From Silvanigrella aquatica (lineage in GTDB: Bacteria; Bdellovibrionota_B; Oligoflexia; Silvanigrellales; Silvanigrellaceae), in NCBI RefSeq assembly GCF_001907975.1, contig NZ_CP017834.1, forward strand, positions 248,001 to 312,000: 64,000 nt of DNA, given 5' to 3'. A model generated the notes under the pieces. It worked only from the letters and a program-made list of their open reading frames with translations. It did no database searches and was not told the DNA's origin. The position numbers were made by a program, and so were the translations under genes. Positions within the stretch are counted from its first letter, which is position 1. Each line of letters begins with the position of its first letter. Below, one piece after another: positions 54,802-61,745 of this stretch.

Positions 54802-55026
54802 ATTTATTCAATCCTTACAATATCTTTCTCAACTCTTAATTCGCATTAATTTGGTGTCAGTTTTTTCTCGTGGTTTTTATTTTATAGATAGTTGCTATTT
54901 AAAATCGAGGAAAAGAAAAATGTCTAATACCTTTTTGCCAGGTCAAATTGATGATTTCGTATTATATTTGATAAAGAGATTGAATGTGCAAAAAATTAAG
55001 AATCTGAATTTAAATATACTAAATTA

Positions 55027-55553
55027 GGGTGTATTCTCAAATATTGAATAAGACTTAATTTTTGGCATGTTTCCCGCAAAATTTGGATTACCAAATCTAA
55101 CGAAAGCGAGAGAACACGTTAAGGACAATGACAACAGATTAAATATGGTCAAAGCGGGCTCCCTTACTCAAAGAATTAAAATAAGGATTTTTTTGGAAAC
55201 AGTTTTCTGGAAGTTAGGACAGGAGCGCCATGGAGAGATCTTTCATCGGAATTCGGTTCTCATTCAACTCAATTCAACTTATAGAAATAAGCAAAGCAGA
55301 AATACTAATAGCAGACAGAGCTTATCATGCAGAAAACATAAGAAAGTAATGTAAGAAAAAAAAATACAATTGATATAACAAATGACGAATTTGAAAGCTA
55401 CTTATATAAAATTAGACATTTAATTGATAATTTATTTGCAAGATTAAAACATTTAAGTCTTGTTGCTACAAAATAGGATAAAAAGAAAAATAATTTTTCT
55501 TCTATGATATACCTAGGGTCTTTTTATTTGTTCAAAAATTTGAGAATACACTC
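55027..55553. mobile_element. Decayed IS5-family element, internally deleted
   Basis: Ends match as inverted repeats: GGTGTATTCTCAAAT at the left (55028-55042) and ATTTGAGAATACACTC at the right (55538-55553). Only about 527 bp remain, against roughly 850 or more for complete relatives, so an internal part is gone. Target duplication not clear. Confidence 0.65.
55067..55530 (+). pseudogene. IS5-family transposase remnant
   Basis: Pieces in several frames: IRIFLETVFWKLGQERHGEI (matching the family FLEAVLW...GAPWRDLP), LIADRAYHAENIR (catalytic Asp), then YKIRHLIDNLFARLKHLSLV (matching RRHLIENFFARLKHFR) and a late in-frame TAG. The region with the first catalytic Asp is deleted, and frames shift at least twice. 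Not functional. Confidence 0.7.
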
Positions 55554-55877
55554 AAGTTATTAAGATTTAATTTTTGGTTATTTTTTTAAAATAAAAATTT
55601 ATTTTGGTATGCTATATAATATTGTATATATTTATTATTATATAATGATTTTTAAAATTGACTTTTATTTATAAATTAATTAATTGTATTCGTGTTATTT
55701 GTTAAATAAGAATTTTTATTTTCTGATTATAATATTATTATTTAATATAATAATGAAAAATAAATAACTATATTATACAAATACATGTTTAATATAATAT
55801 TTGAAAAAATTTTAGCGCTCCTTGCTGAGAGTGATTTAGAATATGAAATTGTAAGAGTTTGAAAAAAGGTAACTTAT
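55554..55877. promoter_or_regulatory. AT-rich upstream region of the candidate effector gene
   Basis: No gene seen. A very AT-rich stretch with TATAAT-like sequences (for example TATAATA around 55616 and TTATATAATG near 55640) that likely carries the promoter of the gene at 55878, immediately next to a transposon remnant. Confidence 0.4.
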
Positions 55878-57440
55878 ATGAAAGAGCAACCTATTATTAT
55901 TCACGATTCCGATGGTACAGAAACATTTTGGGAAATTATAAATACTTTGTACCCTGAAATTTCTTCTGATAATCAGCTTATGGCTCTTTATGAAGCAATT
56001 TATATGTCAAATAAACACACAAAAGAATTTGATACATATCATGGAGAATCATTTAAAAATCCCGAAAAAAAATTAAAAGAAAAAACATATCTTATTCTTT
56101 TGCACAAGGAATCTCTTTTATATCAAATTATTTTTCAATCTCTTGATCCCGATATAAAAATGGTAAAACACTTCACAGAAAAATTTATAAAAGAATTTGA
56201 TTATCTTGAAGATGATAATTACCAAAATAATAGAATTAGAGAAAATTTAAAACAAATTGGTATTCTCAATGCTTTAGGGACATCGCAAGCTTTCCTGGAA
56301 ATAGGTGAAGAATTTAAACAACGAGATTATATAACTTCATTAATATATAAAAGCAATAAAGATCCAATTCAAAAAAAGGGTCCTAGAAGTGAAATTCCAA
56401 AAGATGAAAATTCTTTTTTAGATGCATTAAAAGATAATTTTAATGAAGTTAATTGGAAAGCTGAAAGTACTAAATTTATTATAGAACAATCAACATCTGC
56501 AGTTGGATCCATAGCAAATAAAATAAAGGAGCTAGATTATTTATTAATAAGCTATGTGAATGCAGACAAAAGTGAGAAACATCTTATAAAAACATTAATA
56601 ACCGATAAGCATGCAGAACTTCAGAAACTAATGCCAATTTATTTTCAGAACAAAATAAAGGCAATTGCTGAGAAAAGAACTCTTAAAGGCAGTACAAAAA
56701 ATATTGGTGCAAAATCGTTACATAATATAAAAACTACAATAAAAAAAGCAGGAAGTGCAAGAAATTATCAAAATTTAGATTTAAAAATAACAGATGAGAG
56801 CTACAAAAAACTAATTAATGATTATGTGCAAAGTGAAGCTAAATTAAATAAAATTAAGAAAAACGACATAAAAATTAAAGAGCTTAAAAAGCAGGGAGTC
56901 GCACCTGAAAAAATAAAATTAAAGGATCATACAATCTTTGAAAGGTATAATGCAGAAAAAAATAAAATAAAGGCTGTAAATAAACTGGAAAATGCCGCTC
57001 CTAAAAGCCAATTTGTTATTAGTAATTCGGAATACAGTCGAATTATTAAGGGAATGAATTATGTAAGTAAAAGTGGAAACATATTTGCATATGGAATTGA
57101 TGCCTATTTAGGCTATGATGAAGTAAAAAAAGCCTATGATAACGGTGAAGATTGGCACAGAAAAACAGTGGAAGAAAGTACGAAGTTTGGAGTTGGGGTT
57201 GGGGTTGGAGTTGCGCTTGGTGTAGCAACTTTTCCAATTTTGGTATTAGCAGGGTCAGTCGGAATAGTCGCCACTATTTTGGTTGGTGGAGCCATTGCTA
57301 TATTTAGTGCCAATATAGGTACAGGTATAGGGAATACGAGTGCGATTTATGCAACTGAGCAATATGACAAATTTAAAAATAAAGAAGAAAATTTAAAATT
57401 ATTAAATGAAGTAGGAAATGTTTATGTTCCTTTATATTAA
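55878..57440 (+). CDS. Candidate pore-forming effector/bacteriocin-like protein
   Basis: 520 aa, no signal peptide. Residues 1-150 are helical (FWEIINTLYPEISSDNQLM), followed by a long Lys-rich coiled-coil-like middle (about 200-380). The end carries a Gly-rich double hydrophobic segment (about 439-485, FGVGVGVGVALGVATFPILV then GIVATILVGGAIAIFSANIG) with GxxxG-type spacing, and a polar tail. This layout - soluble targeting part plus C-terminal membrane hairpin - is that of colicin-like or secretion-system pore-forming toxins. No named domain recognised. ATG follows AAAGGTAACTTAT. Overlaps by 17 bases a small membrane-protein gene. Confidence 0.55.
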   Translation: MKEQPIIIHDSDGTETFWEIINTLYPEISSDNQLMALYEAIYMSNKHTKEFDTYHGESFKNPEKKLKEKTYLILLHKESLLYQIIFQSLDPDIKMVKHFTEKFIKEFDYLEDDNYQNNRIRENLKQIGILNALGTSQAFLEIGEEFKQRDYITSLIYKSNKDPIQKKGPRSEIPKDENSFLDALKDNFNEVNWKAESTKFIIEQSTSAVGSIANKIKELDYLLISYVNADKSEKHLIKTLITDKHAELQKLMPIYFQNKIKAIAEKRTLKGSTKNIGAKSLHNIKTTIKKAGSARNYQNLDLKITDESYKKLINDYVQSEAKLNKIKKNDIKIKELKKQGVAPEKIKLKDHTIFERYNAEKNKIKAVNKLENAAPKSQFVISNSEYSRIIKGMNYVSKSGNIFAYGIDAYLGYDEVKKAYDNGEDWHRKTVEESTKFGVGVGVGVALGVATFPILVLAGSVGIVATILVGGAIAIFSANIGTGIGNTSAIYATEQYDKFKNKEENLKLLNEVGNVYVPLY

Positions 57441-57867
57441 TAGTGTAATTAAAGAACTCACAATTATTGAATTTATATATATGTTGAGCACTTTTCTTTT
57501 CCTGACATGTATTATATTTTTTTTAATAATGCTTGTAATAGTAAGAATAGTGGTATTACCGAGTATTGAAAAAAGACACGAAATTAATTTTATTATACCT
57601 TTTATGAGTGAAGGAATATTTAGAATTAATGTGGCAGCTCATGTTGCTACATTTGTATTTAATAGGTTTGTTTTTCAAAAATTTATTAAAAATAATAATA
57701 CAGAAATAGTGAAATATTATTATACTTCATTGCATATTCGTCAAATGAAATACCACATTAAAAATGAAAGTAAATTAAATATTATTTTATGTTTTATTAC
57801 TGTATTTTCTATTTATCTTTTTTTCTTGTTTTTTTTCATCGCTTATTATTGTCATAATAACAAATAA
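57424..57867 (+). CDS. Small membrane protein, candidate immunity protein
   Basis: 147 aa. Two clear hydrophobic segments, near residues 12-45 and 116-142, with a polar loop of about 70 residues (KRHEINFIIPFMSEGIF, TSLHIRQMKYH) between. The start ATG 57424 lies seven bases after AGGA inside the effector gene, implying translational coupling. Small multi-pass membrane proteins directly downstream of pore-forming toxins are typically immunity proteins; that function is inferred from context. Family not recognised. Confidence 0.55.
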   Translation: MFLYINSVIKELTIIEFIYMLSTFLFLTCIIFFLIMLVIVRIVVLPSIEKRHEINFIIPFMSEGIFRINVAAHVATFVFNRFVFQKFIKNNNTEIVKYYYTSLHIRQMKYHIKNESKLNIILCFITVFSIYLFFLFFFIAYYCHNNK

Positions 57868-57916
57868 TATCTTAAATTAGCGAGCTAATAATTTTTTAAA
57901 TACTGAATTTAATTAA

Positions 57917-58018
57917 AATAAATTTGTTATTGCAAATTCAGAATATAAAGAGATATTAAATTAAATGAGTTGTGTTGCTAAGGCAGGAGAGGTTGATAGT
58001 CAGATGCTTAAATTTTAG
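57917..58018 (+). pseudogene. Degenerate fragment of the effector C-terminal region
   Basis: In one frame, with a single internal stop, the DNA reads NKFVIANSEYKEILN, stop, MSCVAKAGEVDSQMLKF. The effector has SQFVISNSEYSRIIKGMNYV then SKSGNIFAYG at residues 380-410, so FVI-NSEY--I----M--V-K-G is shared in register. It lies about 50 bases after the immunity-like gene. It is a remnant of a second related effector C-terminus, lacking the hydrophobic hairpin. Confidence 0.6.
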
Positions 58019-58140
58019 AAAAAAATAATTTTAAGAATTAGAATAATTTATTTAAAAATATTTATTATGATAATTAGGATGTTTCTATGAATCAAAGTTT
58101 AATATTAAATGCTTTGGATTTTAATTTTAGAATAAACACT

Positions 58141-58641
58141 CTAATAATAACCCTGATTTTTCTTCATATAAATTAAGAAATCAACAATCTGATTTTTATT
58201 TTCTGGCGGTAAATAAAGGAACGAAGGCATTTCTGAATTGGGGATACCTTCGTTTAATGTTTTTAGTAAACTTTGTTCTTTAAAACCGTTTATAAATTTG
58301 CTAGCAGGATGGAAAAAATCAGGAGGCCTTTTTCTTAAGGTAACAGAAGAAGGACCATCTCCTTTTCCAAGCGGTCCATGACAAGATGCGCAATATTGCA
58401 AATAATGATATCTACCTTTCACTTGTGAATCTGTTAAATTCATTTTTTTCTGTTCCTCTTGAGATAAAGCCCAAGGTGCAGGTTCATTATGAAATAATTT
58501 TCCAAAAGGATTTTTATCAAAATAAGCAGGCATAATCATAAAACCTACAACTAAAATAAAAAATAAAATTGCTATGGTAAAAACAATTTTTTTCATTGGA
58601 AGTGGTTTCCCTTTGTTTTGATCCTTATTGTGTTGTGGCAT
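58141..58641 (-). CDS. Membrane-anchored c-type cytochrome
   Basis: 166 aa. One N-terminal membrane anchor (about 18-40), then a class I cytochrome c domain: haem motif CASCH (Cys84, Cys87, His88) followed by GPLGKGDGP, and Met138 (SEMPSF) as probable sixth ligand. The end QIVDFLIYMKK is the usual C-terminal helix. Periplasmic electron carrier, anchored to the inner membrane; resembles subunits that accompany alternative complex III or quinol-oxidising complexes. The ATG follows GAAGGAGGAATC. Confidence 0.88.
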   Translation of the reverse strand: MPQHNKDQNKGKPLPMKKIVFTIAILFFILVVGFMIMPAYFDKNPFGKLFHNEPAPWALSQEEQKKMNLTDSQVKGRYHYLQYCASCHGPLGKGDGPSSVTLRKRPPDFFHPASKFINGFKEQSLLKTLNEGIPNSEMPSFLYLPPENKNQIVDFLIYMKKNQGYY

Positions 58642-58832
58642 GATTCCTCCTTCGTGAGATTTCTATGAAACATCTTCTCGCTCTGTTCTTTTAGCTATAA
58701 AAAAGCCGAAAGTGAACATTCGTTCTGAAAGAAGCGATAAAGCTCCTTGTGTCGTTCAATTTTAACATGCTATGGTTTGCAGCCGACGGCCTTTTGCTTA
58801 CGACTCGTTTAGGAAAGTTTTTGGAGAAATGA

Positions 58833-60446
58833 ATGAGAATATCAAACAAAAAAATTCAAATTAAAAAATTAAAATCTGCAGCACTTCGTACTTTTATTCT
58901 TGCATCACCAATGATGTTTCCTAATATTCATGCCTCTGCTTCGACATCACTGATGGTGAGTGGTCATGCGGGTGTGGTAGGTCAAGCGACTTATGGAACT
59001 CCACCTTTGGGAACAAATTATTCTACCATTCGTGTTCCTGTAGGTTTGATATTTGAAGCAAGACCTACAGATAATTTTTCTCTATTTTTAGGAATTGATT
59101 ACGCTTATAATAATTATCCTGGTCCTAGCGTCTATTTAGGGCAAAATTCCACAACATCTTCAAGCAATTCTGATGGCACAGGAACTCCTTTGCCTTTTTC
59201 CAATTCAACAAGTGGTTCGCCTTATTCGCAACAGGTTGATAAGCCCGTTCTGACTCAGGCTTATATATCTTATCAAACGCCTGTTGGTCTTTTGCGCGCC
59301 GGCAGAATGCCAAGGCATTGGGGTCTTGGTATTTGGCGAAATGCGGAATGGACTCCTTATGCTAGTTTGCCTTCCACCACAGACTCTGTTGCATTTACTG
59401 CAGATTTTAATGCATTTGATATTACTTTAAATTATGAAAAATATGGTGAAGGAGTCGGTGGAACTTCTGCCGATGCCGAAGCAAATGCTTTGAACGTAGA
59501 AGCGCGCTTAAAATCAGATCCTGCCGATGCTTCTAGTTCAGGAGTAAGCCAAGAACTTGGTATTTCCTTTACAAAGTTTTCTCATAATAAATCAAATACG
59601 AGCATTAATACTTTAGATGTTTATGCAAAATTTTATCTGACGAGTTTCTATCTGGGAGCAGAAGTTCTTTATCCTACTGGAAATACTCAAAGCCCTAATT
59701 ATCAATCTTTAGGTGGGGCTCAAGCTTGTGGTACACAAGTGAATGGAGCCACCTCAGGTTCATTGACTTGTGTCAGTCAAAAAATTTCTTCTTTAGCGGC
59801 ATTGCTTAAATTAAAATATCAATTTGATACGGACAGTCGTTCTTCTCTTGCAGCAACAGAAAAAGCACAAAAAATTCTTGGTACAGAAGAGCGTAAAACA
59901 TCAAATGTCATGGGAATTTGGGCGGGTTATGCCAGCGGTGGAAATAATCAGTTTAATGCTCCGGGGACAACGGGAAGTAATAATGATATTACGGCAATTA
60001 GTATGAATTCAAACATTCAACCTTCTCTTTTAATGTTTAACAATACTCTACCTGCTGTGAATGGTATGCCTGGCGGCGCTATTACGAACTCCTCTTTTGC
60101 AAGAGTAGATTATACCTATGAAAATCCTAGTATCGGCGCTATTGGAGCCATATTTGTGTGGGGTATGCTTAATAATTTAAATCAAAATTACAACGCACAA
60201 AATTCCTTATGTACAAACACATCTCCCTCAGTTGATCCCACCTCGCCAAACAATGTGCTGTGTGTTGGTGGCGATAAAAACTTAGGTTATGAGGCAGATT
60301 TAACTTATCGTTACACAACTTTGGATAGAGTGACTTTTGGTCTTGATGCGGGATACTGGTATGTAGGTAATGGGTGGCAAGTATACAATCAATCTTTAAA
60401 TCACAGCACTTATGGTGTCAGAGCATCTATTGCAACTGAATTTTAA
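58833..60446 (+). CDS. Large outer-membrane barrel (porin-like)
   Basis: 537 aa. A long N-terminal region with signal peptide (cleavage near IHASA), then many alternating amphipathic strands with Gly, Asn, Ser and Tyr turns (GVVGQATYG, LFLGIDYAYNNYPGPSVY, LLRAGRMPRHWGLGIWRNAE) and a C-terminal Phe (ASIATEF). The RAGRMPRHWGLGIW segment is like periplasmic-side strand/loop segments of large porins. Two Cys pairs are in extracellular-type loops. The start follows TTGGAGAAATGA. No terminator between it and the convergent M23 gene. Confidence 0.78.
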   Translation: MRISNKKIQIKKLKSAALRTFILASPMMFPNIHASASTSLMVSGHAGVVGQATYGTPPLGTNYSTIRVPVGLIFEARPTDNFSLFLGIDYAYNNYPGPSVYLGQNSTTSSSNSDGTGTPLPFSNSTSGSPYSQQVDKPVLTQAYISYQTPVGLLRAGRMPRHWGLGIWRNAEWTPYASLPSTTDSVAFTADFNAFDITLNYEKYGEGVGGTSADAEANALNVEARLKSDPADASSSGVSQELGISFTKFSHNKSNTSINTLDVYAKFYLTSFYLGAEVLYPTGNTQSPNYQSLGGAQACGTQVNGATSGSLTCVSQKISSLAALLKLKYQFDTDSRSSLAATEKAQKILGTEERKTSNVMGIWAGYASGGNNQFNAPGTTGSNNDITAISMNSNIQPSLLMFNNTLPAVNGMPGGAITNSSFARVDYTYENPSIGAIGAIFVWGMLNNLNQNYNAQNSLCTNTSPSVDPTSPNNVLCVGGDKNLGYEADLTYRYTTLDRVTFGLDAGYWYVGNGWQVYNQSLNHSTYGVRASIATEF

Positions 60447-60467
60447 TGAGAATGCGTGTTAGAAATA

Positions 60468-61490
60468 TTACCATAGGACAATAAAGTTTTCGGGGTCTTG
60501 TTTTTTACCATTCATTTCTATTTCATAATGCACATGGGATCCTGTGCTGTGCCCTGTGTTACCCACCGCACCAATCACATCACCTTTTTTTACTTTCGCT
60601 CCTTCTTTAACGTAAATAGCGCTGGTATGGGCATATCTTGTGACCATTTTTTTTTCATGAATCAATTCGACGAATTTTCCATAATCTTCAGATCGGTTGA
60701 CTCTCAGGACAGTGCCATTTGCTGTTGCGTATATTGGTGTTCCTATTCTTGCTGCAATATCAACTCCAAAATGAATGCGTCCGGGTCCACCAAAGGGGCT
60801 AATACGCCATCCAAAAGAGGAGGTTAAGCGTCCTCTTACGGGGGCAATGTCAGGTATGCTTTGTAATTTTAAAGCCGCTTTTTGTGCTTCGACGAGAAAT
60901 TTTTTTAATTCCTCGAGTTGTTTTGATGATTTTAACTGTGATTCTTGGGCGAGGTCAAACAGAGATTTAAGTTCTAGGCTTTCATATTTTAAACCTGTTA
61001 CTTTGTTAGATATTTCAAATTCTTCTTTAGTGAGAGGCCCAATTCCATTCTGATTAAAATCTTGATTCTGATTTTGTTCCGATGTTTTTCTACTGGCTCC
61101 GCCTTTTCTATCATCTGTTCGTGTAGTTACTTTTCTTATTTTTTCTGAATAATATGTGACTTGATTTACTGTACTTTGAATATTTCTCATCTTTGAGTGC
61201 AATGCTTCCACTTCGCTTTTTAATCCTAAACTTTCATCGCGAATGTGTTCAAGTTCCAGAGCATCTCTTTTCATATTAATATATATAACAGTCATTGTAG
61301 CTGAGATTGTGATTAAGGTACTTGTTAATAATATAATAAGGAGTGGTATGAATGAAGGTATTCTGAATATATGTGTTTTTCCCGTTTTTTTAGAAACAAA
61401 TAATACGGTATCTTTATCAAAAAGAGAGCTTTTTGATTTGTTTTCATACTTGTAATTGTGCTTTTTTTTATTGTCTTTTGAAAAGAGCAC
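60468..61490 (-). CDS. M23-family peptidase (LytM-type, cell-wall endopeptidase)
   Basis: 340 aa. One transmembrane anchor (about 43-70), a coiled coil (about 75-190), then the LytM domain: SSFGWRISPFGGPGRIHFGV with zinc His240 and Asp244, later HVHYE with the second zinc His and catalytic His. All three zinc ligands are present, so it should be active rather than an EnvC-type activator. GTG start after GGAGGCTTAAAA. Cleaves peptide cross-bridges of peptidoglycan, or scaffolds division-site hydrolysis. Confidence 0.88.
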   Translation of the reverse strand: MLFSKDNKKKHNYKYENKSKSSLFDKDTVLFVSKKTGKTHIFRIPSFIPLLIILLTSTLITISATMTVIYINMKRDALELEHIRDESLGLKSEVEALHSKMRNIQSTVNQVTYYSEKIRKVTTRTDDRKGGASRKTSEQNQNQDFNQNGIGPLTKEEFEISNKVTGLKYESLELKSLFDLAQESQLKSSKQLEELKKFLVEAQKAALKLQSIPDIAPVRGRLTSSFGWRISPFGGPGRIHFGVDIAARIGTPIYATANGTVLRVNRSEDYGKFVELIHEKKMVTRYAHTSAIYVKEGAKVKKGDVIGAVGNTGHSTGSHVHYEIEMNGKKQDPENFIVLW

Positions 61491-61608
61491 TTTTAAGCCT
61501 CCAGAAAGGGATGTTTTCCCTACTGTTGGTTCATCGGCTTTTAAAAAAGATTAGCGAAGAAATAAGTGCCTAGATATCCGAGAAAAAGACTAGGAAAGGA
61601 TTTTTGTG

Positions 61609-61685
61609 TGGCCTGGCCGGCGCGATTCGAACACGCGACCATCGGATTAGAAATCCGATGCTCTATCCAGCTGAGCTACGGCCAG
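61609..61685 (-). tRNA. tRNA-Arg (anticodon UCU)
   Basis: 77 nt with CCA. Acceptor CTGGCCG/CGGCCAG, D stem GCTC/GAGC, anticodon stem TCGGA/TCCGA around TTTCTAA (TCT), T arm GCGTG-TTCGAAT-CGCGC with one mismatch. Reads AGA/AGG. Confidence 0.95.
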
Positions 61686-61745
61686 AACACACGGTTATCT
61701 GGTTAGCATAGGTCAAATAGATTTGTAAAGCTTTTCAAAGGAATT

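Noticed and set aside
54794-55027. 77-codon frame between the two IS remnants
   Set aside because: TTG start at the edge of the IS982 repeat, no ribosome site, no recognisable protein; likely chance.
58087-58176. 29-codon frame beginning MNQSLILNAL
   Set aside because: No ribosome site; overlaps the 3' end of the cytochrome c gene and has no distinguishing feature.
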